Shown: positions 1 to 9,208, counted from the stretch's first letter. The stretch is 64,000 nucleotides of DNA from Microbacterium radiodurans (GCF_008710705.1 NZ_VYRZ01000003.1:186001-250000), one strand, 5' to 3'. Program-made: numbers and translations. The notes: generated by a model not told the origin, from the sequence alone.

Positions 1-134
1 ACGGGCGCGCCGGCGCCCTTCGCGATGGTGACGTTCGCCCCGGAACCCTTGACCGCCTGCGCGAACAGCTTCGCGGGACGCGCGTGGAGGCCGTTCGACG
101 ATCCGATGCGGACGGTGCGCGATGCCTCGCTCAT
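1..134 (-). CDS. ptsH: Phosphocarrier protein HPr, partial (C-terminus beyond left edge)
   Basis: Phosphocarrier of the sugar phosphotransferase system, which passes phosphate from enzyme I to EIIA proteins in the cytoplasm. The visible 44 N-terminal residues contain the HPr signature GLHARPA, with the phosphorylated histidine at residue 17, followed by a KLFAQAVK helix. About half of the usual 85-90 residues is present; the gene runs off the left edge. Its ATG overlaps the stop of the upstream EIIB gene as ATGA, so the two are translationally coupled. The identification is firm for a fragment. Confidence 0.9.
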   Translation of the reverse strand, partial: MSEASRTVRIGSSNGLHARPAKLFAQAVKGSGANVTIAKGAGAP

Positions 135-478
135 GAAGAAGTCCTCTCCGTTGACGGGATGTCGGTGCGGGTTCGGGTGGGGAGGGAGTCGGTCACGAGC
201 TCGAGCGTCCGGCTGCCGTCGAGATCCCGGAAGATGTCGGCGGGCAGCGGGATGACGCGCGTCCCGCGTGCGGCGGCCGCCTCGGCGATCCGGTCCATCT
301 CGGTGACGAGATGGGGTCCGACGAGGACGACGTCCGCCGCATCGAGATCGATCGGCAGTGACTGCTCGGTTCCGGCGGTGGCGGTGATGTCCAGGCCGCG
401 CTGCTGCGCCGCGTGGCGCACGCGCTGTGCGACGAAAGTGCTCGACGCGCCAGCGCCGCACACGACCAGGATCCTCAT
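131..478 (-). CDS. PTS sugar transporter subunit IIB
   Basis: EIIB domain protein of 115 residues that carries phosphate on a cysteine and transfers it to the incoming sugar at the membrane EIIC. The N-terminus MRILVVCGAGASST is the phosphocysteine P-loop (Cys8) of the small stand-alone IIB proteins. The open frame extends further upstream, but the ATG at 478 is preceded by an AGGAGG ribosome binding site and begins exactly at the domain, so this start is preferred. It is the first gene of a leftward operon with ptsH. The sugar cannot be read from this subunit alone; EIIC and EIIA probably lie beyond the left edge. Confidence 0.85.
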   Translation of the reverse strand: MRILVVCGAGASSTFVAQRVRHAAQQRGLDITATAGTEQSLPIDLDAADVVLVGPHLVTEMDRIAEAAAARGTRVIPLPADIFRDLDGSRTLELVTDSLPTRTRTDIPSTERTSS

Positions 479-529
479 CGACCGCTTCCTCCTCGTCCCA
501 TTGTTGTGAGAGTCCTGAGAGCGGACAAC

Positions 530-580
530 CCATTCCTGCTTCCGCGGGGGCGGAAGTCGGGGTAGCCCGTGATGGAATGG
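530..580. promoter_or_regulatory. Nested dyads between the PTS operon and its regulator
   Basis: The 106-nt divergent gap holds a perfect palindrome, CTTCCGC-N4-GCGGAAG (539-556). It sits between an outer pair CCATTCC (530-536) and GGAATGG (574-580). This is the natural place for operators of the PRD regulator. Binding is inferred. Confidence 0.4.
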
Positions 581-584
581 GAGC

Positions 585-2501
585 GTGACCAGAAGCCGGC
601 AGGATCGCGTCCTCGCGATGCTCGTGCGCGACGGCGACTGGGTCACCGCCTCCTCGCTCGCCGATTCCATCGGGGTGACCCCGCGGTCGATCCGCAGCTA
701 CGTCACCGCCCTGAACGCGCGGGTGGCCGGCGGTGTGGTCGTCGAATCGGGCCCGCAGGGCTATCGCGCGGGAGCCGACAGCGCCGCCGCGGTGCGCGTC
801 GAGGACGCCGGAACCCCGCGCGACCGTCTGCACCGACTCGTCCGCTCCCTGCTCGACGCCCCAGAGGGCATCGAGGTCTTCGAGACCGCCGATGCGTTCT
901 TCGTCAGTCCCGCCACGATCGACGGCGACCTCGCGCGCGTCCGGGGGCTGCTCGGGGGGACCGAGCTCAGTCTCGAGCGCACGGCATCCCGAGCGCGCCT
1001 GCGCGGCACCGAGATGGCGCAGCGGCGCCTCCTCAGCAGGCTCGCGCACGACGAGACCGACGACGGGTCCTTCGATCTCGAGAGCCTCCGGCGCACCCTC
1101 GGCGAGCGATCGGTGGGCGCCGTCGCCTTCGGTCCCTTCAAGGACGACCTCGTCGCGGAGCTGACCGGTCTCGGCTACTTCGTGAACGAGTTCGGCATCG
1201 GCGACGTCGTCATGCACATCGCCATCGCCGCCGACCGGATCAGCCGGGGCCGGGCGCTCGAGCTCGCGCACGCCGACGACGCCCCGCAGCGGGCGCAGGT
1301 CGGCGAGATCCTCGACCGGCTCACGCAGCGCCACCTCGGCGTGGTGCTGGGGTCGGGCGATCGGCAGCACCTGGCAGCGCTCGTGCTGACCCGCGTCGTC
1401 GCGCCCGGTGCCACCGAGCCCGCGTCGCTCATCCGCGAGCGGATCGACCCCGACGTCGAGGCGGCCGTCCGCGACGTCGTCTCGCGTGCGGCGGCGGAGT
1501 TCCTCGTCGACATCGACCAGGAGGACTTCGTCCTCCGTCTGTCGCTCCACGTGCAGAACCTGAAGCACCGGGCGCAGGAGCAGGCCTGGTCGCGCAACCC
1601 GCTGACCCGGTCGCTCAAGGCGACCTACCCGATGATCTTCGAGGTCGCGGTGTACATCGCCGACGCGCTGCGGGGGCTGCTCGGCATCCCGCTCCTCGAT
1701 GACGAGATCGCCTACATCGCGATGCACGTCGGCGGCCGGTTGGAGCGCAGCCGGCGCTCCGCCCAGGCGCTGACCGCGACGATCGTCTGCCCGGGCTACT
1801 ACGAGCTCCACGAGCTGCTGCGCTCGAGCGTCGACCGCTCGCTCGGGCAGTCGCTCGACGTCGTCGGGGTCGAGACGCGCGTCGACCCGGACTGGGCCTC
1901 GATCGACACCGACCTCATCCTCTCGACGATCGCGCCGCCCATCGTGAGCGACCGGATCGTGCACATCCAGCCCTTCCTCACCGACGCCGACGTCGATCGT
2001 GTGCAGGCGGCGGCGGCCCGGGTGCGACGGGCGCGTCGCCTGGCGCGCCTGCGCGCCGACCTCGAGCGGTACTTCGATCCGGCGGCGTTCGTCCGCGGGT
2101 TCGGCGACGCCGACGAGGATGCCGTCATCCGTCGCCTCGGCGAGCTCCTCGTCGCGCAAGGCGTCATCGACGAGGACTACATCGACCGGACCATCGAGCG
2201 CGAGAACCTTTCGTCGACGGCGTTCACCGATGCGCTCGCCGTGCCGCACGCGATCGGCATGACGGCCACGCGCACCGCGATCTCGATCGGCATCGCCGAG
2301 CCGTCGATCGCCTGGGGCGACGGGCGGGTGCAGGTCGTGGCCATGGTGGCCTTCTCGGAGTCCGATCGAGCGGCGTTCCAGACCGTTTTCGAGCAGCTCG
2401 TCGAGGTCTTCAGCGAGCGCGAGAGCGTGCAGCGGATCGTCCGGCGCGGCACGACCTTCGGCGCCTTCCTCGACGAGCTCGTCGCGGTCGTCGACGGCTG
2501 A
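585..2501 (+). CDS. PTS-controlled transcriptional regulator (HTH-PRD-PRD-EIIB-EIIA; MtlR/LicR type)
   Basis: Transcriptional activator whose activity is set by PTS phosphorylation. A helix-turn-helix lies at about 5-60. Two PTS regulation domains follow, with candidate phospho-histidines His211 (MHIAIAADRI), His322 (LHVQNL) and His381 (AMHVGG). An EIIB-like module has Cys402 (IVCPGYYELHELL), and a C-terminal EIIA type-2 domain has the active-site motif VPHA (His555). At 638 residues it has the usual length for this multidomain class. The start is a GTG at 585; the hexamer TGGAAT ends six bases before it, a weak -10. It is transcribed away from the EIIB-HPr operon, which it probably controls in response to that sugar. 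Confidence 0.9.
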   Translation: MTRSRQDRVLAMLVRDGDWVTASSLADSIGVTPRSIRSYVTALNARVAGGVVVESGPQGYRAGADSAAAVRVEDAGTPRDRLHRLVRSLLDAPEGIEVFETADAFFVSPATIDGDLARVRGLLGGTELSLERTASRARLRGTEMAQRRLLSRLAHDETDDGSFDLESLRRTLGERSVGAVAFGPFKDDLVAELTGLGYFVNEFGIGDVVMHIAIAADRISRGRALELAHADDAPQRAQVGEILDRLTQRHLGVVLGSGDRQHLAALVLTRVVAPGATEPASLIRERIDPDVEAAVRDVVSRAAAEFLVDIDQEDFVLRLSLHVQNLKHRAQEQAWSRNPLTRSLKATYPMIFEVAVYIADALRGLLGIPLLDDEIAYIAMHVGGRLERSRRSAQALTATIVCPGYYELHELLRSSVDRSLGQSLDVVGVETRVDPDWASIDTDLILSTIAPPIVSDRIVHIQPFLTDADVDRVQAAAARVRRARRLARLRADLERYFDPAAFVRGFGDADEDAVIRRLGELLVAQGVIDEDYIDRTIERENLSSTAFTDALAVPHAIGMTATRTAISIGIAEPSIAWGDGRVQVVAMVAFSESDRAAFQTVFEQLVEVFSERESVQRIVRRGTTFGAFLDELVAVVDG

Positions 2502-2530
2502 CGCGCGGCCGACCGGTCGGTGGGGGCAGG

Positions 2531-3100
2531 TCAGCGGGCGAGTCGTGCTTCGAGCCCCAGCTTCACCGCGGGCCACTCGTGCGGGAGCAGGGAGTACACG
2601 ACCGTATCGCGGAGCGTCCCGTGCGGACCCAGCCGGTGGTTTCGGAGCACTCCGTCCTGCTTCGCCCCGAGGCGCTCGATCGCCGCCCGGGACTGCCGGT
2701 TGTGCCACGACGTGCGGAACTCCACCGCGATGGCGCCGCATCTCTCGAACGCGTGGCCGAGCAGGAGGCGCTTCGCGGCGGTGTTGGTCGCCGTCCGCTG
2801 CGCCGTCGGCGACAGCCACGTGTGTCCGATCTCGACGCGGCGGTTGGGCTGATCGATGTTGCAGAACGTCGTCATGCCCACCGCGACATCGTCGCGCAGC
2901 ACGGCGAACGGGTTCATGTGCCCCTCGTTCCGCCAGGCGAGGCGCTGAGCGATGTCGTCGGGTACGGACGCCGGGACGGAGGTGTACCAGGCGTACTCCA
3001 GCCCGGCGGTGGCTCGGGCGAGGTCGTCGGCATGATCGGTCGAGAGCGGAATGAGGCGGACGTGCTCGTCGGCGAGCTCGATCGGATCCGTCAGCAGCAT
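2531..3100 (-). CDS. GNAT family N-acetyltransferase (RimJ/RimL-like)
   Basis: Acetyl-CoA-dependent acetyltransferase of 189 residues. The pattern VEIGHTWLSP, then an acetyl-CoA loop region around QRTATNTAAKRLLLGHAF, then NRQSRAAIERLGA is typical of the RimJ/RimL branch that acetylates protein N-termini or small molecules. The substrate is unknown. The ATG at 3100 has TAGGCT six bases upstream, so the message is probably leaderless. It stands alone between the PTS regulator (convergent) and the phosphomannomutase gene. Confidence 0.85.
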   Translation of the reverse strand: MLLTDPIELADEHVRLIPLSTDHADDLARATAGLEYAWYTSVPASVPDDIAQRLAWRNEGHMNPFAVLRDDVAVGMTTFCNIDQPNRRVEIGHTWLSPTAQRTATNTAAKRLLLGHAFERCGAIAVEFRTSWHNRQSRAAIERLGAKQDGVLRNHRLGPHGTLRDTVVYSLLPHEWPAVKLGLEARLAR

Positions 3101-3106
3101 CCCCGA

Positions 3107-3112
3107 AGCCTA
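3107..3112 (-). promoter_or_regulatory. -10 element of the GNAT gene
   Basis: TAGGCT on the minus strand, six bases before the ATG at 3100. Confidence 0.6.
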
Positions 3113-3125
3113 TCGGCGCCGCTCA

Positions 3126-3214
3126 GCGATACGTCCGTCGGGCGGGTGGTGCGCATGTCGCATCGCGGCAGCCGTGAGTGATCACCAATCCCGGCCGCCC
3201 GACGAACGTATCGC
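3126..3214. repeat. Long inverted repeat, 20-bp arms
   Basis: The arms 3126-3145 and 3195-3214 are reverse complements with one mismatch (GCGATACGTC... against ...AACGTATCGC) and are separated by 49 bases. They fill the gap between the phosphomannomutase stop and the GNAT promoter. Possible roles are a large terminator hairpin, a pair of operator half-sites or a mobile-element remnant; the sequence does not decide. Confidence 0.7.
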
Positions 3215-3222
3215 CGCCGGCG

Positions 3223-4908
3223 TCAGCCGATGGCGGCGAGCAGCTCCCGGATGCCGTTCTCGAGCCCCGCGAGGCGCGCCGCGGCATCCGCGGACGAGTC
3301 GCCGCGCACGTCGAGGTACAGCTTGAGCTTCGGCTCGGTGCCGCTCGGGCGCACCAGCACCCGCGCATCGCCCTCGAGCCGGATGCGCAGGATGTCGCCG
3401 AGCGGCGGGCCGGAGGTCGGCGCGGCGAGGTCCTCGAACGACACGACCGCCGTGTCGCCGATGCGGGTCGGCGGTGCCGCGCGGAGCGCTGCCGTGATGC
3501 GTCCGATGACCGCGAGATCGTCGACTCGGACCGAAACCTGTCCGCTCGCGAAGGAGCCGAACTCCGCGTCGAACTCGGCGAGGAGATCGCCCAGCGTCCG
3601 GCCCTGTTCCCGCGCCTCGGCGGCGAGGCCGAGGATCGCGACGGCGGCGGAGATGCCGTCCTTGTCCTTCACGGTCTCGGGGTTCACCAGGTAGCCGAGC
3701 GCCTCCTCGAATCCGTAGACGAGTCCGGGGGCGCGCGAGATCCACTTGAAGCCGGTGAGGGTGGCGTGGAAGTCGAGGCCGTACCGCTCGGCGACGACCT
3801 GGAGCGCCGGCGAGGACACGAGCGAGCAGGCCAGCGAGGCGCCGGAAGCCGCACCGGTGTCGGCCGCCCGCCGCGCGGCACGCCAGCCGAGGATGAGCCC
3901 GACCTGGTTGCCGGTCAACGCCCGCCAGCCCGAGGGGGCCGCGGCATCCGGGATCGCGACGGCGAGGCGGTCGGCGTCCGGATCGTTGGCGATGATCAGC
4001 TCGGCGCCGGCCTCCTGGGCGGTCGCGACGGCGAGGTCGAGCGCGCCCGGCTCCTCCGGGTTGGGGAACGACACCGTCGGGAACGCGCCGTCCGGCTGCT
4101 CCTGAGCGGCCACCGAGATCGGATGCGGGTACCCCGCCACCTCGGCGATGCGGCTGAGCGTCTCGAAGCCCACGCCGTGCATGGCGGTGTACACCCAGGC
4201 GAGGCCGGCGGCGCCCGCGGGTGCCGGGGCGACCGTGGCGGTCGCGCCGACGTACGCCTCGACGACCTCCTCGCCCGCCGTCTCGAACTCCGACGAACGC
4301 GGCAGGGCGCCGATGTCGCCCGCGTCGGCGACGCGCTGGATGTGCGCCGCGATCCCGGCGTCCGCCGGCGGCACGATCTGCGCGCCGTCGTCGGATCCGC
4401 CGAGGTACACCTTGTACCCGTTGTCGTCGGGCGGGTTGTGGCTCGCGGTCACCATGACGCCCGCGTCGGCGCCGAGGTGGCGCACGGCGAATGCGAGCAC
4501 CGGGGTCGGCAGCAGGCGCGGCAGCAGGATGGCGCGCAGCCCGGCGCCGGCGAAGATCTCGGCCGAGTCGCGTGCGAAGCGCGCCGATCCGCGGCGCCCG
4601 TCGAACCCGATCACGACGACCGGGGGAGCGTCGGGGCCCGCCTTCTCGAGCAGGTAGGCCGCGAGGCCCGCGGCTGCCTGCGTCACGAGCACCCGGTTCA
4701 TGCGGTTGCTGCCGGCGCCGAGCCGGCCGCGCAGGCCCGCGGTGCCGAACGCGAGACGCGTGGCGAAGCGGTCGACGAGGTCGGATGCCGCGGCATCCTC
4801 TCCCGCCTCCGCCGCCGCGATGAGCGCCGAGAGCTCCGCGCGGGTGTCGGGATCGGGGTCCTGGGCGAGCCAGGCGCGGGCTGCGGTCAGGGCCGCGGCG
4901 GCGTTCAC
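3223..4908 (-). CDS. pmmB: Phospho-sugar mutase (phosphomannomutase/phosphoglucomutase family)
   Basis: Interconverts hexose 1- and 6-phosphates through a phosphoserine enzyme. The 561-residue protein has the catalytic loop TASHNPPDDNGYKVY (Ser156), the metal-binding loop DPDADR and the C-terminal phosphate clamp RPSGTEPKLK. The open frame continues upstream, but the GTG at 4908 overlaps the stop of the purine nucleoside phosphorylase gene as GTGA and leads straight into the domain, so it is taken as the start. The pairing with that gene matches Rv3307/Rv3308 of M. tuberculosis as I recall it. The exact sugar (mannose, glucose, or ribose/deoxyribose as in PGM2-like enzymes) is not certain. 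Confidence 0.88.
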   Translation of the reverse strand: MNAAAALTAARAWLAQDPDPDTRAELSALIAAAEAGEDAAASDLVDRFATRLAFGTAGLRGRLGAGSNRMNRVLVTQAAAGLAAYLLEKAGPDAPPVVVIGFDGRRGSARFARDSAEIFAGAGLRAILLPRLLPTPVLAFAVRHLGADAGVMVTASHNPPDDNGYKVYLGGSDDGAQIVPPADAGIAAHIQRVADAGDIGALPRSSEFETAGEEVVEAYVGATATVAPAPAGAAGLAWVYTAMHGVGFETLSRIAEVAGYPHPISVAAQEQPDGAFPTVSFPNPEEPGALDLAVATAQEAGAELIIANDPDADRLAVAIPDAAAPSGWRALTGNQVGLILGWRAARRAADTGAASGASLACSLVSSPALQVVAERYGLDFHATLTGFKWISRAPGLVYGFEEALGYLVNPETVKDKDGISAAVAILGLAAEAREQGRTLGDLLAEFDAEFGSFASGQVSVRVDDLAVIGRITAALRAAPPTRIGDTAVVSFEDLAAPTSGPPLGDILRIRLEGDARVLVRPSGTEPKLKLYLDVRGDSSADAAARLAGLENGIRELLAAIG

Positions 4909-5738
4909 AGCGCCTCGATCACGCGGGCGAGGAGCGCGGAGATCACCGGCTCCGCCTCGCGGCCGGCCTCGATGACCTCGGCATGGCTGAGCGGGGTCTC
5001 CTGGATGCCGGCGGCGAGGTTGGTGATGAGGGAGAACCCGAGGATCTCCATGCCGGCCTGGCGGGCGGCGATCGCCTCGAGAGCGGTGGACATCCCGACG
5101 ATGTCGCCCCCGAGCGTGCGCGCCATGCGCACCTCGGCGGGCGTCTCGTAGTGGGGTCCGCGGAATTGCGTGTACACCCCCTCGTCGAGGGTCGGGTCGA
5201 TCGAGCGGGCGATGTCGCGCAGTCGCGCCGAGTACAGATCGGTCAGGTCGACGAAGGTGGCGCCCTCGAGGGGCGAGTCGGCGGTGAGGTTGATGTGGTC
5301 GCTGATGAGCACCGGCTGGCCGGGCGACCATTCCGGCTTGATGCCGCCGGCGCCGTTCGTGAGCACCATGGTCGTCGCCCCGGTGGCGGCGGCGGTGCGG
5401 ACGCTGTGGACGACCCGGCGGGTGCCGTGGCCTTCGTAGTAGTGCGTGCGCGCGCCGATCACGAGCACGCGCTTGCCGCCGGGCGTCAGCACGCTCCGGA
5501 GCGTCCCGACGTGGCCCTCGAGCGCGGGCTTGCTGAAGCCGGTGACGTCGGTGGCGGGGATGGTCGCGGTGGTCTCGCCGATCAGCTCCGCGGCGCGGCC
5601 CCAGCCGCTGCCGAGGGTGAGGGCGATGTCGTGGCGCGGCACGCCGGTGATGCGGGCGATGTCCGCGGCGGCCTGCCGGGCGACCTCGAAGGGGTCGGCA
5701 GCGGGATCGTCGAGGGGATGCGCGGAGGTCTCAGCCAT
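4905..5738 (-). CDS. Purine-nucleoside phosphorylase
   Basis: Phosphorolytic cleavage of purine nucleosides to base and (deoxy)ribose 1-phosphate in salvage. The 277-residue protein has the trimeric-class motifs LGSGWG near 43, VLTNGAGG, FRGPHYETPAE and GMSTALEAIAARQAGMEILGFSLITN. The downstream phospho-sugar mutase could process the released pentose phosphate, which fits the operon. The ATG lies six bases after TAGAGT, so transcription is probably leaderless. It is divergent from the LpdA-like gene. Confidence 0.92.
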   Translation of the reverse strand: MAETSAHPLDDPAADPFEVARQAAADIARITGVPRHDIALTLGSGWGRAAELIGETTATIPATDVTGFSKPALEGHVGTLRSVLTPGGKRVLVIGARTHYYEGHGTRRVVHSVRTAAATGATTMVLTNGAGGIKPEWSPGQPVLISDHINLTADSPLEGATFVDLTDLYSARLRDIARSIDPTLDEGVYTQFRGPHYETPAEVRMARTLGGDIVGMSTALEAIAARQAGMEILGFSLITNLAAGIQETPLSHAEVIEAGREAEPVISALLARVIEAL

Positions 5739-5744
5739 CCCCCC

Positions 5745-5750
5745 ACTCTA
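5745..5750 (-). promoter_or_regulatory. -10 element of the purine nucleoside phosphorylase operon
   Basis: TAGAGT on the minus strand, followed by six G residues and then the ATG at 5738. Confidence 0.6.
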
Positions 5751-5847
5751 AGACGCGCGCGGCCGCCGCCCCAGGGAGGACCGCACGCGTCGCCGCACAG
5801 GTCAAGGGCGGCCGCGAGCTCCGCCGCGCTAGGCAAGAATGGAACGC

Positions 5848-7302
5848 ATGTCGCCTCTCAGCTTCGAGCGCACCCAACGCGTCGCCGTCCTCGGCGGCGG
5901 TCCCGGCGGATATGAGGCGGCGCTCGCCGCCGCCCAGCAGGGCGCGGAGGTGACGCTCGTCGAACGCGCGGGCGTCGGCGGCTCGGCCGTCATCACCGAC
6001 GTCGTGCCGTCGAAGTCGCTCATCGCGACCGCGGATGCGGCTGTCGCGATCAGCGAGGCCTCCGATCTCGGCGTGCAGCTGTTCGCCCGCTCCGACTCCG
6101 GGACGCCGCTCAAGCCCGAGATCGCCATCAACCTCGCGGCCGTGAACAAGCGGCTGCTCTCGCTCGCGCGCCAGCAGTCCGACGACATGCGCGCGCAGCT
6201 GGTCGAGGCGGGGGTGCGGATCATCTCCGGCCACGGCCGTCTCGACGGCACGCACGCCATCATCGCGGCGACCGGCCCCGGTGGCACCGACTTCGATCGC
6301 GTCGAGGCCGACACGCTCGTGGTGTCGGTCGGCGCGTCGCCGCGCGAGCTGCCGACGGCACGCCCCGACGGCGAGCGCATCCTCACCTGGACGCAGCTCT
6401 ACGACATGAAGTCGCTCCCCGAGCACCTCATCGTGGTCGGCTCGGGTGTCACCGGCGCCGAGTTCGCCTCGGCGTACATGAACCTCGGCGCGAAGGTCAC
6501 GCTGATCTCCAGCCGCGACCAGGTTCTGCCCGGCGAGGACGCGGACGCCGCCGCGGTCATCGAGAAGGTGTTCAAGCGCGGCGGGATGACGGTGCTCTCG
6601 AAGTGCCGCGCGTCGAAGGTCGAGCGCACCGCCGACGGCGTCGTCGCGACGCTGTCGGACGGTCGCGAGATCGCCGGCAGCCACTGCCTCATGGCCGTCG
6701 GGTCGATCCCGAACACCGCCGACATCGGCCTCGAGGAGGCCGGTGTGCAGCTGACAGAATCGGGTCACATCCAGGTCAACCGGGTCTCCCGCACATCGGT
6801 GCCGAACATCTACGCGGCCGGCGACTGCACCACCTTCGTGCCGCTCGCATCCGTCGCCTCGATGCAGGGCCGGCAGGCGATCTTCCACGCGCTCGGAGAC
6901 ACGGTCATCCCGCTCGAGCGCCGCCGGATCACGGCGAACATCTTCACCGCTCCCGAGATCGCGACGGTCGGTCAGCAGGAGAAGGACGTCGAGGCGGGTC
7001 TTGTCAACGGCTACGTGCACAAGCTGCCGCTGGCGGCGAATCCCCGAGCGAAGATGATGCGCGTCAAAGACGGATTCGTGAAGATCATCGCCCGCGAGGG
7101 GTCGGGCACCGTGATCGGCGGCGTCATCGTCGCCCCCCGCGCCTCGGAGCTCATCTACCCCATCGCGATCGCCGTCGAGCGTCGCCTGACGGTCGACCAG
7201 GTCTCGCGCGTGTTCGCCGTGTACCCGTCGCTCGCGGGCAGCATCACCGATGCCGCGCGCGCCATGCACCTCGTGCAGCGCGACGAGGATCCGATTCCCT
7301 GA
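5848..7302 (+). CDS. lpdA: NAD(P)H-quinone reductase, LpdA-like flavoprotein of the disulfide reductase fold
   Basis: FAD- and NAD(P)H-binding oxidoreductase of 484 residues. It has GGGPGGYEAA near the N-terminus (FAD), VVGSGVTGAEFA (NAD(P)) and YAAGDCTT (FAD), followed by a dimerisation domain. The segment that normally carries CxxxxC reads GGSAVITDVVPSK, so both redox cysteines are missing. This matches the LpdA group (Rv3303c), which reduces quinones and not lipoamide. An ATG at 5839 is in frame. I prefer 5848 because AAGAAT lies seven bases before it, but support for either start is modest. Confidence 0.85.
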   Translation: MSPLSFERTQRVAVLGGGPGGYEAALAAAQQGAEVTLVERAGVGGSAVITDVVPSKSLIATADAAVAISEASDLGVQLFARSDSGTPLKPEIAINLAAVNKRLLSLARQQSDDMRAQLVEAGVRIISGHGRLDGTHAIIAATGPGGTDFDRVEADTLVVSVGASPRELPTARPDGERILTWTQLYDMKSLPEHLIVVGSGVTGAEFASAYMNLGAKVTLISSRDQVLPGEDADAAAVIEKVFKRGGMTVLSKCRASKVERTADGVVATLSDGREIAGSHCLMAVGSIPNTADIGLEEAGVQLTESGHIQVNRVSRTSVPNIYAAGDCTTFVPLASVASMQGRQAIFHALGDTVIPLERRRITANIFTAPEIATVGQQEKDVEAGLVNGYVHKLPLAANPRAKMMRVKDGFVKIIAREGSGTVIGGVIVAPRASELIYPIAIAVERRLTVDQVSRVFAVYPSLAGSITDAARAMHLVQRDEDPIP

Positions 7303-7359
7303 CCCGGGCGCGGTGCCGCGGCATCCCGCTCGTGCTGAACGCGCAACCTCGGAGCATCG

Positions 7360-7402
7360 CGCGAACCTCGGACGATTCGAGCTGAATCCTTCGAGGTTCG
7401 CG
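7360..7402. terminator. Bidirectional terminator hairpin between converging lpdA and accA3
   Basis: CGCGAACCTCG (7360-7370) pairs with CGAGGTTCGCG (7392-7402), and a G-T and an A-T pair extend the stem inward. It lies in the 132-nt convergent gap. There is no T-run, as is common in high-GC actinobacteria. Confidence 0.55.
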
Positions 7403-7434
7403 TCGTTCTCCGCGCGAAGCCCCGTGCCTTCGGG

Positions 7435-9201
7435 TCAGGAGATCGTGAGCAGGGCGTGGCCGGCGCTCACCGTGGCGCCCGGCGCCGCGTCGATCGCGCC
7501 GACGACACCGTCCTTGTGAGCCTGGATGGGCTGCTCCATCTTCATCGCCTCGAGCACGACCACAAGGTCGCCCTTGACGACCTGCTGCCCGGCCTCGACG
7601 GCGACCTTGACGACGGTTGCCTGCATGGGCGACTTGACGGCGTCTCCGGATGCCGCGGCACTCGCGTTCGCGGCGTGCGAGCGGCGCGAGGGCGGCACCT
7701 GAGCCGGACGGCCGACGGCGGTCGGCGCGGATGCGACGCGGTCGGGCAGGCTCACCTCGAGGCGCTTGCCGGCGACCTCGACGACCACGGTGTGGCGGCC
7801 GGCCGGCTCGGCGGGCGCATCAGCTTCGCCGTCCCACGCCGGGATGTCGTTGACGAATTCGGTCTCGATCCAGCGCGTGTACACGCCGAACGCGCCGTCC
7901 GACCCGACGAACGCCGGATCGCGGACGACCTTGCGGTGGAAGGGGAGCACGGTGGGCATGCCCGCGACCTCGAACTCGTCCAGCGCGCGCCGCGAGCGCT
8001 CGAGGGCCTCCTCGCGGGTGCGTCCGGTCACGATGATCTTGCCGAGCAGCGAGTCGAACGCGCCCGAGACCGAGTCGCCGGCGGTGACGCCGGAGTCGAG
8101 CCGGATGCCGGGACCGCCGAACGTCTTGAAGACGTGGATGCGGCCGGGCTGGGGGAGGAACCCGCGACCCGGGTCTTCGCCGTTGATGCGGAACTCGAAC
8201 GAGTGGCCGACCGGCTCCGGGTCGGCGTAGTCGAGGGTCCCGCCCTCGGCGAGGCGGAACTGCTCCCGCACGAGGTCGATGCCCGTGACCTCTTCCGAGA
8301 CCGGGTGCTCGACCTGGAGGCGGGTGTTCACCTCGAGGAAGGAGATGGTGCCGTCGGCGCCGATGAGGAACTCGCACGTCCCCGCTCCGACGTAGCCGAC
8401 CTCGCGGAGGATCGCCTTCGACGAGGTGTAGAGGATCTCGCGCTGCGCGTCGGTGAGGAACGGTGCGGGGGCCTCCTCGACGAGCTTCTGGTGGCGGCGC
8501 TGCAGCGAGCAGTCGCGCGTCGAGACCACGACGACGTTGCCCGCGGCATCCGCGAGGCACTGCGTCTCGACGTGGCGGGGCTTGTCGAGGTACTTCTCGA
8601 CGAAGCACTCGCCGCGGCCGAAGGCGGCGATCGCCTCGCGGGTGGCGGACTCGAACTGCTCCGCGACCTCGTCGAGCTCGCGGGCGACCTTCAGGCCGCG
8701 GCCACCGCCGCCGTACGCCGCCTTGATGGCGATGGGCAGGCCGTGCTCGGTGGCGAAGGCGATGACCTCGTCGGCTCCCGAGACCGGGCCGGGGGTGCCG
8801 GGGGCGAGCGGGGCGCCGACCTTCTCGGCCACGTGGCGCGCGGTGACCTTGTCGCCGAGGGCCTCGATCGCCTCGGGCGAGGGTCCGATCCAGACCAGGC
8901 CGGCGGCGGTCACCGCGCGAGCGAAGTCGGCGTTCTCGGCGAGGAAGCCGTACCCGGGGTGCACGGCGTCTGCGCCGGAGCGGCGGGCGACCGAGAGGAT
9001 CTTCTCGATGGAGAGGTAGGTCTCGGCGCTCGTCGACCCGCCGAGGGCGTACGACTCGTCGGCGAGGCGGGAGTGGAGCGCGTCGCGATCCTGGTCGGCG
9101 TAGACGGCGACGGACGCCTTCCCGCTGTCTCGGGCGGCGCGGATGATGCGGACGGCGATCTCGCCGCGGTTCGCGATCAGGACCTTGGCGATCTCAGGCA
9201 T
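7435..9201 (-). CDS. accA3: Acetyl/propionyl-CoA carboxylase alpha subunit (biotin carboxylase + BCCP)
   Basis: ATP-dependent carboxylation of biotin for acyl-CoA carboxylase. Residues 1 to about 450 are biotin carboxylase: [15 protein letters not shown] at the start, the ATP-grasp loop [12 protein letters not shown], and [15 protein letters not shown]. The last about 80 residues are a biotin carrier domain with EAMKMEQP, biotin on Lys554. The length of 588 matches the actinobacterial AccA3 type. AccD and AccE at 14651-16488 are its natural partners, and BirA at 16618 would attach the biotin. TAGGCT stands seven bases before the ATG, and the dyad at 9234-9254 is shared with the accD promoter. 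Confidence 0.95.
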   Translation of the reverse strand: MPEIAKVLIANRGEIAVRIIRAARDSGKASVAVYADQDRDALHSRLADESYALGGSTSAETYLSIEKILSVARRSGADAVHPGYGFLAENADFARAVTAAGLVWIGPSPEAIEALGDKVTARHVAEKVGAPLAPGTPGPVSGADEVIAFATEHGLPIAIKAAYGGGGRGLKVARELDEVAEQFESATREAIAAFGRGECFVEKYLDKPRHVETQCLADAAGNVVVVSTRDCSLQRRHQKLVEEAPAPFLTDAQREILYTSSKAILREVGYVGAGTCEFLIGADGTISFLEVNTRLQVEHPVSEEVTGIDLVREQFRLAEGGTLDYADPEPVGHSFEFRINGEDPGRGFLPQPGRIHVFKTFGGPGIRLDSGVTAGDSVSGAFDSLLGKIIVTGRTREEALERSRRALDEFEVAGMPTVLPFHRKVVRDPAFVGSDGAFGVYTRWIETEFVNDIPAWDGEADAPAEPAGRHTVVVEVAGKRLEVSLPDRVASAPTAVGRPAQVPPSRRSHAANASAAASGDAVKSPMQATVVKVAVEAGQQVVKGDLVVVLEAMKMEQPIQAHKDGVVGAIDAAPGATVSAGHALLTIS

Positions 9202-9208
9202 GACTGCC

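Noticed and set aside
7341..7374. Near-direct repeat of a CGC.ACCTCGGA block before the lpdA/accA3 terminator
   Set aside because: Only two short copies, explained by the terminator stem; not a CRISPR or satellite array.
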